Positions 34,141-43,132 of a stretch of 64,000 nt of DNA are shown here, in pieces. The notes under the pieces are model-generated. The model saw only the letters and a list, made by a program, of their open reading frames with translations, was not told the origin of the DNA and ran no database searches. The position numbers and the translations under genes were made by a program. Each line of letters begins with the position of its first letter. The first letter of the stretch is position 1. Location of the stretch: positions 62,001 through 126,000 of the forward strand of contig DATGIL010000038.1 in the NCBI GenBank assembly GCA_035295745.1, read 5' to 3'. Origin of the DNA: JAIQFL01 sp035295745 (GTDB lineage: Bacteria > Acidobacteriota > Terriglobia > Bryobacterales > Bryobacteraceae).

Positions 34141-36249
34141 ATGACGTCAAGCATGAAACCCCTACGACTGGCCGTGCTCCTTTTCGTCGCCATGTGCGCG
34201 CCAGCGCAGTGGGATGACAACCTGCTCAAGCCCTATGTGATGAATCACCGTGGCGCCTCCGTCTCGCCCGCGGACGTCTCGTTCCTGCTGGATGCTCCCG
34301 CCGGCAAAACAGGATTCGTCCACGTACAGAACGGACACCTCGTGGATGGCTCGGGCAAGCGACTCAGGCTGTGGGGCGTCCACCTTACGGATTGGAGCAG
34401 GGGCTCCGTCCTTCTTCCTCCAAAGGAAGACGCGGCCATGTGGGCTGCAACTCTGGCTCGCTTCGGAGTGAACTGCGTGCGCCTGCATTTTCTCGATCTG
34501 CCGGCGCCTCGCGGCATCATCGATGCCACCAAACCCGACAGCCGCGCGTTTGATCCGCAACAACTCGACCGCCTGGACTATCTGTTCGCAGAACTGAAAA
34601 AACGCGGTATCTACGCGGACCTCAATCTCAACGTCGGACGCTCGTACAAGGCCGGCGACGGCGTCTCCGATTTCGACAAGATCCAGTGGGGAAAGGGACT
34701 CACGCTGTTCGACGCACGCCTGATCGAATTGGAGAAGGAATACGCCAGGAATCTGCTCACCCACGTCAATCCTTACACGCACCTGGAATATCGCAACGAC
34801 CCCGCCATCGCCGTCGTTGAGATTCTCAATGAGAACGGTCTGTACATGGGGTTCCGCGCTCCCACGCCGTTCTACGAAGAGGAGCTCACAAAGCAATACA
34901 ACGATTGGCTTCGACAATCCGTGGCGCCAGACACCCTAAAGACGATTCACGAACAGGCTGGAGTGGCGGCCGATGGATCGGTGCCGCGCCTCAAGGGACC
35001 CGAAGTCGCGAATGCGCCGAAGGAACGGTACGAGACCGAACTCCCGTTTTACATGGACGCCGAGAACCACTTCTACCAGGACATGAGCCGGTATTTGAAA
35101 CAGACTCTCGGCGTAAAGGCGCCCATCACCGGCACCGCCGACCACAGTCACACCAGCAGCAGCTACACGATGCTGGCATCGCTGTCGAAGCTCGATATTC
35201 TCGATGGCCACATCTATTGGCAGCATCCCGGCTCGCCCCCGCCCGTGAATACGCCCATGGTAAACGATCCGCTGCATTCCACCGTGGTGCAACTCTCCCG
35301 CACCGCGTTCGCCGGTAAACCGTACACCGTCAGCGAGACCAATCATCCGTTTCCTAATGACTGGGCGAGCGAGGGAATCCCCACCATCGCCGCCTACGGC
35401 AGCTTCCAGGATTGGGACGCCATCATCATGTACACATTCGAGCCGAAGCTCGCGGCGGACTGGAAGCCGTATGTCGGCGACCCGTTCGACATCTCGCTCG
35501 ACCCCGTACGCATGACCGAAATGGCCGCCGGAGCGCTCACCTTCCTTCGCGCCGATGTCGCTACAGCACGACAGACCGTCGCGCGAACGTATTCGAAGCA
35601 GCAGGTGCTCGACAGCCGCCGTCTGCCGGCGCGAACCGAACAGCCTTACTTCACTCCGGGGTTCCCGCTGGCTCTGCCGCTCGAACACGCCGTGCGCATT
35701 CGTTCGCTGGACGGGCCGCCGACCGAACAATATGCTGCATCCAACGCCAGCCCGATTGTCTCCGATACCAGGGAGCTTTCCTGGTACACCACGCCGGAAA
35801 ATACAGGCGTGCTGACCGTCGAGACGGACCGGACGCAGGCGCTGATCGGCTTCCTGAAGGCGAATCCAAAGACGCTTAAGAATCTCTCGGCCGATGTTGC
35901 CAACAATTTCGCCACCATCGTGCTCTCCTCGCTGGATGCGAAGCCGCTCGTGCGCTCCGGCAGGATGCTGCTTACCACCGGCTCTCGAGTCTCGAATACA
36001 GGACTGAAATGGAACGAGGCGCACACCCGCGTGGCGAGTCAGGGCGAGTCGCCGTCGCTCATCGAGCCGGTCTCGGGCACGGTTATGTTGAGAGCGCTCG
36101 AGTCTGCCGTCGCCGTCTCCGCCTCTGCCCTCGACGGCGCGGGCAAGCCCGTCGGCGAGCCCATCGCCGCGAAAAAGCAGGCGGGCGGCTGGGAACTTCC
36201 CATTGGAGACCCAGTAACCACCTGGTACGTAGTCTCCGTACGACGATGA
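34141..36249 (+). CDS. Secreted glycoside hydrolase of clan GH-A (GH5-like)
   Basis: 702 residues with signal peptide (MKPLRLAVLLFVAMCAPAQ, after a possible 4-residue extension). TIM-barrel features: RLRLWGVHLTDW, FGVNCVRLHFLD, LFAELKKRGIYADLNLN, and the acid/base in VVEILNENGLYMG (Glu231), with a likely nucleophile in YTVSETNHPFPNDW. The C-terminal 250 residues form beta-sandwich-like domains (ARTEQPYFTPGFPLA, TRELSWYTTPENTGVLTVETDRTQALIGFL). Cellulase/mannanase-like enzymes have this layout, but the glycan is unknown. Its stop overlaps the start of the GH53 gene by 4 bp. Confidence 0.8.
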   Translation: MTSSMKPLRLAVLLFVAMCAPAQWDDNLLKPYVMNHRGASVSPADVSFLLDAPAGKTGFVHVQNGHLVDGSGKRLRLWGVHLTDWSRGSVLLPPKEDAAMWAATLARFGVNCVRLHFLDLPAPRGIIDATKPDSRAFDPQQLDRLDYLFAELKKRGIYADLNLNVGRSYKAGDGVSDFDKIQWGKGLTLFDARLIELEKEYARNLLTHVNPYTHLEYRNDPAIAVVEILNENGLYMGFRAPTPFYEEELTKQYNDWLRQSVAPDTLKTIHEQAGVAADGSVPRLKGPEVANAPKERYETELPFYMDAENHFYQDMSRYLKQTLGVKAPITGTADHSHTSSSYTMLASLSKLDILDGHIYWQHPGSPPPVNTPMVNDPLHSTVVQLSRTAFAGKPYTVSETNHPFPNDWASEGIPTIAAYGSFQDWDAIIMYTFEPKLAADWKPYVGDPFDISLDPVRMTEMAAGALTFLRADVATARQTVARTYSKQQVLDSRRLPARTEQPYFTPGFPLALPLEHAVRIRSLDGPPTEQYAASNASPIVSDTRELSWYTTPENTGVLTVETDRTQALIGFLKANPKTLKNLSADVANNFATIVLSSLDAKPLVRSGRMLLTTGSRVSNTGLKWNEAHTRVASQGESPSLIEPVSGTVMLRALESAVAVSASALDGAGKPVGEPIAAKKQAGGWELPIGDPVTTWYVVSVRR

Positions 36250-37268
36250 TCAAAACATTTGGATTTCTTCTGTTGGCCGCTGCGGGTCTGCATGCGGCCG
36301 ATTATGCTACGGGCGCCGACCTTTCCTTCCTCAAGCAAGCTGAAGATCGCGGAACGGTCTTCAAAGACGACAATCAGGGCAAGCCCGGACTGCAGATCTT
36401 CAGGGACCACGGCTACAACTGGATTCGCCTCCGCCTCTTCCACACGCCCACCCAGCTTCCGAATAATCTGGAGTACACCATCACGCTCGCGAAAGCGGCC
36501 AGGCAACTTGGCTACAAGTTCCTGCTCGACTATCACTGCTCGGATACCTGGGCGGATCCGGGCAAGCAGTTCATCCCCAAAGCATGGGAGAAGATGAACC
36601 ATGCCGAGATGGTAGAGGCACTCCGCGCCTACACTCGCGAGACGATGACGGCGTTTCGCGACGCCGGTGCATGGCCCGACATGGTGCAGATCGGCAACGA
36701 GATCACCAACGGTATGCTGTGGCCCGATGCGCACCTCCCGCAGAATTGGGACAACTTCGCCGACTTCATGAGGGCTGGTATCGACGGTGTGGAGGCCGCC
36801 AGTGCCGGACAGGCAAGGCCGCGCATCATGGTGCACATCGATAAGGGCGGGGACAAGGCGGCCACGCAGCGGTTCTTCGACAGGTTGAATAGCTATCACG
36901 TGAACTACGACGTGATCGGGCAATCGTACTATCCGTGGTGGCATGGTTCGCTGCTCGATCTCCGCGAGAATCTGATCTTCATGTCGAAGACTTATCAGAA
37001 GGACATGATCGTGGTGGAAGCTGCTTACAACTGGACTCCCGGCAACTATCGCGACAAACCCGCCCCCTTCCCCGAAACTCCGCAAGGCCAGAAGGAGTTC
37101 TGGGAAGAGGTAAATCGCATGGTCATGGGGACTCCGGAGGGCCGCGGCATCGGCCTCTTCTGGTGGGAGCCTGCGATCGGCGGAGGTCGCGGCGGCCGCG
37201 GCTTCTTCGACCAGAACGGCAACGCATTACCGGTGATCACAGTATTCGACAAATATACGCGAAGGTAA
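36246..37268 (+). CDS. Secreted arabinogalactan endo-beta-1,4-galactanase (GH53)
   Basis: 340 residues with signal peptide (1-18). GH53 features: GADLSFLKQAEDRG, YNWIRLRLFHTP, FLLDYHCSDTWADPGKQ, acid/base Glu152 in MVQIGNEITNGMLWP, and nucleophile Glu258 in MIVVEAAYNWTPG. It cleaves beta-1,4-galactan side chains of plant pectin outside the cytoplasm. Translationally coupled (ATGA) to the GH5-like gene, suggesting joint attack on plant cell-wall polysaccharide. A dispersed repeat (copy D) begins 18 nt after the stop. Confidence 0.93.
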   Translation: MIKTFGFLLLAAAGLHAADYATGADLSFLKQAEDRGTVFKDDNQGKPGLQIFRDHGYNWIRLRLFHTPTQLPNNLEYTITLAKAARQLGYKFLLDYHCSDTWADPGKQFIPKAWEKMNHAEMVEALRAYTRETMTAFRDAGAWPDMVQIGNEITNGMLWPDAHLPQNWDNFADFMRAGIDGVEAASAGQARPRIMVHIDKGGDKAATQRFFDRLNSYHVNYDVIGQSYYPWWHGSLLDLRENLIFMSKTYQKDMIVVEAAYNWTPGNYRDKPAPFPETPQGQKEFWEEVNRMVMGTPEGRGIGLFWWEPAIGGGRGGRGFFDQNGNALPVITVFDKYTRR

Positions 37269-37286
37269 GTTGCTTTGGGTGCCGCC

Positions 37287-37352
37287 GTGGCGCAAACATT
37301 CCTGTTTGCCGTCTCGACACTCCTGTCGAGACTTTTCGGACGCCCACCAAGT
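37287..37352 (+). repeat. Dispersed structured repeat, copy D (left unit)
   Basis: GTGGCGCAAACATTCCTG: hairpin 1 GCAAACA/TGTTTGC and hairpin 2 GTCTCGACA/TGTCGAGAC, both perfect and both with paired substitutions relative to the other copies, followed by TTTTCGG. No inverted right end. Confidence 0.8.
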
Positions 37353-37525
37353 CTGCCAGTTAGGAGCAGGTCGGTGACCCGCTCCAGGAGGTTTGAGTTT
37401 TTTGAGACAATTCAGTTTTCTTGCGCCGACTGATCTGGTGAGGCGAGGCGCTTTCGCCCGGGACTTTCGCCTGCCCGGGAGACCCGAATGTGTAAGAAGC
37501 CCAAATCCAATCCACGCCCTTTACT

Positions 37526-37768
37526 ATGGGGCCATTGGCGACAACCACAAGCCCAGATCTCGTCAAGATCAAAACTGGACAACTCATCTACAACGTGCGG
37601 AAGGCGGCGGGCCTGTCACGGGATCTTGCTAAGAGAAGGGGACCCACCAAGGTGATCTGTCGCCTGGAGGGTGCGGACTACAGCGGTCTTACGATGGCAA
37701 TGTTCCACCAGATCGGATCGATGCTGGGCGACGAATTGCTTCATGCAATTCCCGATGAAGCCGTCTGA
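37526..37768 (+). CDS. Small XRE-like HTH protein, possibly degenerate
   Basis: 80 residues. The stretch GQLIYNVRKAAGLSRDLAKR, then KVICRLEGADYSGLTMAM and IGSMLGDEL, aligns by eye with XRE-type antitoxin/regulator helices (usual form AGLTQxELAERLGTTxSVISRLEDADYEG). One residue appears missing after AGLSR and another after PTK, which would shorten the recognition helices. It may be a decayed regulator. No toxin partner is adjacent; the start is uncertain. Confidence 0.4.
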   Translation: MGPLATTTSPDLVKIKTGQLIYNVRKAAGLSRDLAKRRGPTKVICRLEGADYSGLTMAMFHQIGSMLGDELLHAIPDEAV

Positions 37769-37782
37769 AAAAAGAGAAATTG

Positions 37783-38121
37783 GTGCTTCGAATTGCTGGT
37801 TACTCGGTCGTCCTGGCGGCTTTCGCGCTCGCGCTGCTCGATCGCACGTTTAATCTAAATTTCGGCGACCGGTTCATACTCGTAGCACTATTCGTCACCC
37901 TGGCTGGCTTTCCAATAGCCTGCGCTCTAGACTTCCTGTTTCGCCGCAATCGGACGTTGCCGCCGATTCTCTGCTGGCTCTTGCGAGCGGCCGCTCTGGT
38001 TGTGTGGCTCTACGTCGCGAACCTGGCGTATGTTCTCTCGGTCTTCCAATCCGATCTACGTCCCGAGCCCCCGCCCGACCAGACGAATGTGGCTATAGGG
38101 CGCGCCAATCTGGTGGATTAA
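37783..38121 (+). CDS. Small membrane protein of unknown function
   Basis: 112 residues from GTG 37783 (TTG 37780 is an alternative). Three hydrophobic helices: about 5-20 (AGYSVVLAAFALALL), 30-52 (FILVALFVTLAGFPIACALDFLF) and 62-90 (LCWLLRAAALVVWLYVANLAYVLSVF). Weak AAGAG upstream. It follows the small HTH gene by 14 nt and may be co-transcribed. Could also be spurious. Confidence 0.45.
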   Translation: MLRIAGYSVVLAAFALALLDRTFNLNFGDRFILVALFVTLAGFPIACALDFLFRRNRTLPPILCWLLRAAALVVWLYVANLAYVLSVFQSDLRPEPPPDQTNVAIGRANLVD

Positions 38122-38197
38122 CATCCGCTCAAATCACCGACGGATATCGACTCAATACGGGTGATCGTCTTTGCCGCGACGAAGCCAATCACGTAGT

Positions 38198-38216
38198 CGG
38201 CCCCTGATCGGGGCCG
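38198..38216. terminator. GC hairpin between convergent genes
   Basis: CGGCCCC (38198-38204) pairs with GGGGCCG (38210-38216), loop TGATC. No T-run, but its place between a rightward and a leftward gene end fits a bidirectional terminator. Confidence 0.4.
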
Positions 38217-38220
38217 CCCC

Positions 38221-40326
38221 CTACTTGCTCGCCGGGTATCCGTGCAACTGCGGCCCCACCGAATTCGAGTAGTTATAATTCCCGCGGCGATCGGCATCGA
38301 GAGTCCAGAACATCGCGCCGATCATCCCCGGGTATCCGCCCGGCTGCAGTAGTTTGTAGGTCACCCCGGCGGGGGCCTTTCCCGTAATCAGATAGTCCAT
38401 CGCCTGGCTGACCACCTCCGGAGTGGCGTCGCTCGTCAGGAATCCCACCGCCACCTTGTTCGCCGGCACAGGCGGATACATCCTCTTGGGGTCTCCTCCC
38501 ACCGCGAAACCGTGCAGCACCAGTTCGGTCATCGCGGCGTGATAATCCACCGTGCCCGCCTGATAGATCTCGCCATCCAATCCCTGGAGTGGCGGCGTGT
38601 TGTAGTCCTGCACATCCATGAATGAAAGGAAGTCGCGAATGCCGTACGCAATCGGCAAATAAGATCCAAACTGGCCTCCATAGCTCGGATAGCCCGACGG
38701 AATCTGCGTCCCCTCCGGCACCAGGGTTACCATGAACTTCGGGCCGAAGTGATCGTGCAACTGGCGCATAGCAGAGATCAGATTCACGATCGAAGGTGTA
38801 GTCGGGTGCTGAAAATCGGTATCGCCTGGATCGATCGAAAGCGAAGGGCTCTCGAAATCGATATCGATCCCGTCGAAGCCATACTCCTCCACGATCCGCG
38901 TCACCGACGAAACGAAATTCGGCACGCGCTTCGGATCGGCCAGTGTGAAATGCTGGCCGCCTCCACCCAGTGAGATCAGGACCTTCTTGCCCTTGCTCTT
39001 CAAATAGGCGATGTCTGCCTTGAACTGATCGGGCTCCAACCCCGCCGGCGTGCGGAACTGCATAGTGCCTTCGGGAGCATCATGGTCGGGCGTTGAGAAC
39101 GCCACGAGGATGACATCCCACTGCGGAGAGATCTCGCGAACGGGAGTGGCGGAGGCGGCACCGCCATAGGCGGACCAGTAGCCGATCAGTTGGTGCCCGT
39201 TGGCTGCGCCGGTCAGAGGAGCCGGCTCGACTGTCGGGCTCGCGGCGCCGCGCCCTCCGCCACCGCGTCCACCACGCGCCGGACACGGCTTGGCGGGCTC
39301 GGGAAGCGCCTTCGCGTCCGGGAAACTGTACGTCGTGCCGAGCCCTTCCGCGTCTCCGGTATACCAAGTCAGCAGCGCCGCGTTCTGCAGATGCCACTGC
39401 GCCCCTTGCATGTGGGCGACGAATGCCTCGGACGCCGGGAAGTTATTCTTGCGATTCGTATTCGTCGGCTCCAGCAGAAAATACATCGTCGCGACGCCCG
39501 TGCCGCCGCAACTGCCCTGATCCCCTGGACGCATCGACGCCGGCCGCAGCCAGCCTGGAACGCTATTGCCCGGAACTCCAGTGCGGCCATGGAACAAAGG
39601 ATCATGCAACGGATCGTTGATGAATTCCGCCAGTTGCTGAGTCAGTGGCTGCAAGTCGGCATCCTGCACGATCGTCGGCGCTGAGTGAAGAAAGGACGCC
39701 AGCACGAACGAGTTTCCGGTCGCCGAGTCAACTCCGTGCGTTCCCCAAGTGCAGCAAATCGTGGCGTCGCCATCGGCGTAGAAGGTGGTGTTGTGCGTGA
39801 GCGCGATTACCAGTTTGCCGTCCTGCTTCGTGACCTGCTTGAAGACTTCCTTTTGCAGGAACTCCAGGTCCACCACGGCGAACGAGGTATTGGTTTTCTT
39901 TGACGCGAGCACGTATCCGTAGCCGGAAGGGATCGCGACCTTGAGCGGCTTTACTTCAGGCTTGCCCAGGAGAGTGTGCCAGCCGGCGGCTTTTGGAAAG
40001 GTCGCGCGCAGCATCGCGTCGGTATACTGCGTAGCGTCGCCTTCCCGAAACGCGAACTTGGAAAACACGGGCGACCGCAGCACATGCGGCACGTCGGGGT
40101 TCGCATCCATCAGGAAAGGCTTGCCGTTGGCCTTCTTGGACTCAAACGAAAGCGCGAGCGGGACCAGTACTGTGGGGATGGTCGTAGCGTTGCCCTGTGC
40201 GGGATCGCGGCCCACCAGGGTGTACGCGTCGGCGCCAACCGACTGCCGGAAAGTGGGAACGGTGCCCTGTGCGCAGACGAGCAGTGGCAGGACGGCGGCG
40301 CCAAACAGCTTGTAGTGGATTCGCAT
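38221..40326 (-). CDS. Secreted GH18 chitinase-like protein with large unknown N-terminal domain
   Basis: 701 residues starting MRIHYKLFGAAVLPLLVCAQG (signal peptide). Residues about 20-345 form an unrecognised domain (contains YGYVLASKKTNTSFAVVDLEFLQKEV and CCTWGTHGVDSATG). A Gly/Arg-rich linker (RGGRGGGGRG) leads to a GH18 TIM barrel from about 375: HQLIGYWSAYGG, KVLISLGGGG, catalytic DGIDIDFE with Glu492, MDVQDYNTPP and the C-terminal GAMFWTLDADRRGNYNYSNSV, all usual for bacterial chitinases. The in-frame extension upstream to 40539 overlaps the divergent gene and lacks coding character. Likely degrades chitin; the N-domain might bind substrate or be catalytic. Confidence 0.85.
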   Translation of the reverse strand: MRIHYKLFGAAVLPLLVCAQGTVPTFRQSVGADAYTLVGRDPAQGNATTIPTVLVPLALSFESKKANGKPFLMDANPDVPHVLRSPVFSKFAFREGDATQYTDAMLRATFPKAAGWHTLLGKPEVKPLKVAIPSGYGYVLASKKTNTSFAVVDLEFLQKEVFKQVTKQDGKLVIALTHNTTFYADGDATICCTWGTHGVDSATGNSFVLASFLHSAPTIVQDADLQPLTQQLAEFINDPLHDPLFHGRTGVPGNSVPGWLRPASMRPGDQGSCGGTGVATMYFLLEPTNTNRKNNFPASEAFVAHMQGAQWHLQNAALLTWYTGDAEGLGTTYSFPDAKALPEPAKPCPARGGRGGGGRGAASPTVEPAPLTGAANGHQLIGYWSAYGGAASATPVREISPQWDVILVAFSTPDHDAPEGTMQFRTPAGLEPDQFKADIAYLKSKGKKVLISLGGGGQHFTLADPKRVPNFVSSVTRIVEEYGFDGIDIDFESPSLSIDPGDTDFQHPTTPSIVNLISAMRQLHDHFGPKFMVTLVPEGTQIPSGYPSYGGQFGSYLPIAYGIRDFLSFMDVQDYNTPPLQGLDGEIYQAGTVDYHAAMTELVLHGFAVGGDPKRMYPPVPANKVAVGFLTSDATPEVVSQAMDYLITGKAPAGVTYKLLQPGGYPGMIGAMFWTLDADRRGNYNYSNSVGPQLHGYPASK

Positions 40327-40432
40327 ATCCGATTTGCGCCACCAGTGTATTCCACGGCATGTCTCGGCGCAAACCATTCGCCTGGACATGGGGTTGCGGT
40401 ATGACTGTGCTAGAGTCTTGCGTGGAGGCGAT

Positions 40433-43132
40433 ATGCCGCGCGGAATCCTGCTCTCCTTATTGCTTGCGATGTCGCTGCATGCCCAGGACATCGAGATTCC
40501 CTTCCAGAAATTCACCCTTGCCAACGGGCTCACCCTCATCGTCCACGAGGATCACAAGGCGCCGATCGTTGCCGTCAACGTCTGGTACCACGTGGGATCG
40601 AAGAACGAACATCCCGGCAAAACGGGATTTGCTCACCTGTACGAACACCTGATGTTCGGAGGCAGCGAACATTTTCACGGCCGCTACATCGACGCCATGG
40701 AGCGGATCGGCGCCACCGATCTGAACGGAACGACCAACGAGGACCGTACCAACTACTTCGAGACAGTGCCCGCGTCGGCGCTGGATTACGTGCTCTGGAT
40801 GGAATCGGACCGCATGGGCTACATGCTCAATGCCATCGACCAGAAGACGCTCGACCTGCAACGCGGCGTGGTACAGAACGAAAAGCGGCAAGGCGAGAAT
40901 CAACCGTACGGGCTCGCCGAGGAACTGATCTCGGAAGACACCTATCCGGGCGGGCATCCGTACTCATGGAGTGTCATCGGCTCTATGGACGATCTCAACG
41001 CCGCGTCGCTCGACGATGTGAAGCAGTGGTTCCGGACTTGGTATGGCCCGTCCAATGCGGTCGTAGTGGTGGCCGGCGATATAGACACGGCTACGGCGCG
41101 CCGCAAAGTGGAGCAATATTTCGGCGAAATCCCCGCTGGCCCGCCAGTCAAGCATCAGAGCGCCTGGACCGCGAAAATGAGCGGCACCCACCGCGCGGTG
41201 ATTCAAGACCGGGTGAACCAGGCTCGCGTCTACAAGGTCTGGAACACGCCCGAGTTCGGCAGCGAGGACGCCGACCTCCTCGACATGGTGAGCGACAATC
41301 TCTCCAACGGCAAGACGTCGCGCCTCTATAAACGCCTGGTCTATGACGACCAGATCGCAACCGACGTGGCGGCCTACTCCAATCAGCGCGAAATCGGAGG
41401 ACAATTTTGGATCCAGGCGACGGCGCGACCCGGCGTGGAACTATCGCGCGTCGAAAAGGCGATCGACGAAGAACTGGCCAAGTACATAGCGGAAGGTCCC
41501 ACGGCACAGGAGGTACAGCGCGTGCGCACCCAATATCTCGCCAACTTCGCGCGCGGCGCCGACCGCATTGGCGGCTTCGGCGGCAAGAGCGACGTGCTGG
41601 CCTGGAGCCAGATTTACATGGGAGACGCCGCGGCCTACAAAATCAAGCTCACCCGGGAGCGCCAGGCGACCCCGGCACAGCTTCAGGCGACCGCACGCCG
41701 ATGGTTGAGCGATGGGGAGTACATCCTCAACGTGCTCCCGTTCGGCGATCCGAAGCCCTCCACCACGACGGCCGACCGCAATGCGCCACCTGCCAGTGGC
41801 GTGCCTCCCGCATTGCGCCTACCCAAACTCGAGCACATCACGCTGGCCAACGGCCTGAAGGTCATTCTCGCCGAGCGCCACGAGATTCCGATGGTCAATT
41901 TCGGATTGATGATCGACTCCGGATATGCCGCGGATCAGTTCGCCGCTCCGGGTGCCGCGGCACTCGTTACCAATCTTCTGACGCAGGGGACCCACAAGCG
42001 AAGCTCGCTCGAAATCAGCGAGCAATTGGCGCAGTTGGGAGCGAATCTGAACGCCGGAGCAAACCTGGACACCATCACTGTGCGTCTCTCCGCACTGAAG
42101 TCGAAGCTCGATCCGTCGCTCGAGATCTTCGCGGATGTGGTGCTCAACCCGGTGTTCCCTCTGGCCGATTTTGCCCGCGAGCAGAAGTTGCAACTGGCGG
42201 CCATCGAACGAGAGAAGACCGAGCCATTCGCCATCGCATTGCGTGTGCTGCCGGAACTGATCTATGGCAAGGGGCACCCGTACGCGGAGCCGCTGACCGG
42301 CTCGGGCAACCCGGATAGCGTTTCGAAGCTCACCCGTGACGACATGGTCAAGTTCCACGAGGCGTGGTTTAAGCCGAACCACTCCGCCCTGATCGTGGTA
42401 GGCGACACCACGCTCGCCGAGATCAAACCGAAGCTGGAGGCTCTGTTTCAGGGCTGGAAACCCGGCGACCCGCCAAAGAAGAATGTGGCCGTGATCGCGC
42501 CGGGCGGCAAGCCTGTAGTCTATCTGCTCGACCGCCCGGACTCCCAGCAGTCGGTGATTCTCGCCGGCCACGTGGCGCCGCCCAAGAATAATCCCAACGA
42601 AGTCTCCATCGAGACCATGAACAATGTGCTCGGCGGAAACTTCGGTGCGCGCATCAATATGAATTTGCGTGAGGATAAGCACTGGTCTTACGGCGCGCAG
42701 AGTCTGTTGCTCGACGCGCGAGGCCAGCGGCCCTTTATCACGTTCGCCCCCGTGGAGACCGACAAGACCAAAGAGTCGCTGCTGGAGTTGCAGAAGGAAT
42801 TTACCGGCATTCTGAAGGATCGACCCGCAACCGAGGCGGAACTGGCGCGCGTGAAGGCGCTCGAGACGCTGCGCATGCCCGGCTCACGCGAGACCATCGA
42901 CAACGTGCTCGATTCGATTCAGGACATTCTGCAATTCGATCTGCCCGAGAATTATTACGAGACCTACACAGGCAAGGTCCAGGCGTTGACGCTCGCGGAC
43001 ATCGCGAAGTCCGCGCACGACGTCGTCCAACCGGATCACCTGGTCTGGGTCGTAGTGGGCGATCGCAAGAAGATCGAAGCGGGAGTTCGCGAATTGGGAT
43101 TGGGAGAAGTGCGCGTTCTCGATGCCAAGTGA
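40433..43132 (+). CDS. Exported M16-family zinc metalloprotease (pitrilysin-like)
   Basis: 899 residues starting MPRGILLSLLLAMSLHAQD (signal peptide), with GGAGG 6 nt upstream. Two M16 halves: the first has the inverted zinc motif HLYEH (68-72) and the downstream Glu in VVQNEKRQGENQ; the second (about 460-890, LEHITLANGLKVILAERHE) lacks HxxEH and is the usual inactive half with the RPDSQQSVI segment. Both M16 domains are in one chain, as in processing peptidases of Acidobacteria. Periplasmic peptide degradation is the likely role. Its last 11 bp overlap the next gene. Confidence 0.93.
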   Translation: MPRGILLSLLLAMSLHAQDIEIPFQKFTLANGLTLIVHEDHKAPIVAVNVWYHVGSKNEHPGKTGFAHLYEHLMFGGSEHFHGRYIDAMERIGATDLNGTTNEDRTNYFETVPASALDYVLWMESDRMGYMLNAIDQKTLDLQRGVVQNEKRQGENQPYGLAEELISEDTYPGGHPYSWSVIGSMDDLNAASLDDVKQWFRTWYGPSNAVVVVAGDIDTATARRKVEQYFGEIPAGPPVKHQSAWTAKMSGTHRAVIQDRVNQARVYKVWNTPEFGSEDADLLDMVSDNLSNGKTSRLYKRLVYDDQIATDVAAYSNQREIGGQFWIQATARPGVELSRVEKAIDEELAKYIAEGPTAQEVQRVRTQYLANFARGADRIGGFGGKSDVLAWSQIYMGDAAAYKIKLTRERQATPAQLQATARRWLSDGEYILNVLPFGDPKPSTTTADRNAPPASGVPPALRLPKLEHITLANGLKVILAERHEIPMVNFGLMIDSGYAADQFAAPGAAALVTNLLTQGTHKRSSLEISEQLAQLGANLNAGANLDTITVRLSALKSKLDPSLEIFADVVLNPVFPLADFAREQKLQLAAIEREKTEPFAIALRVLPELIYGKGHPYAEPLTGSGNPDSVSKLTRDDMVKFHEAWFKPNHSALIVVGDTTLAEIKPKLEALFQGWKPGDPPKKNVAVIAPGGKPVVYLLDRPDSQQSVILAGHVAPPKNNPNEVSIETMNNVLGGNFGARINMNLREDKHWSYGAQSLLLDARGQRPFITFAPVETDKTKESLLELQKEFTGILKDRPATEAELARVKALETLRMPGSRETIDNVLDSIQDILQFDLPENYYETYTGKVQALTLADIAKSAHDVVQPDHLVWVVVGDRKKIEAGVRELGLGEVRVLDAK

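Noticed and set aside
34936..36024. 362-residue open frame opposite the GH5-like gene
   Set aside because: Shadow of a secreted enzyme gene, with no recognisable domain or start signal.
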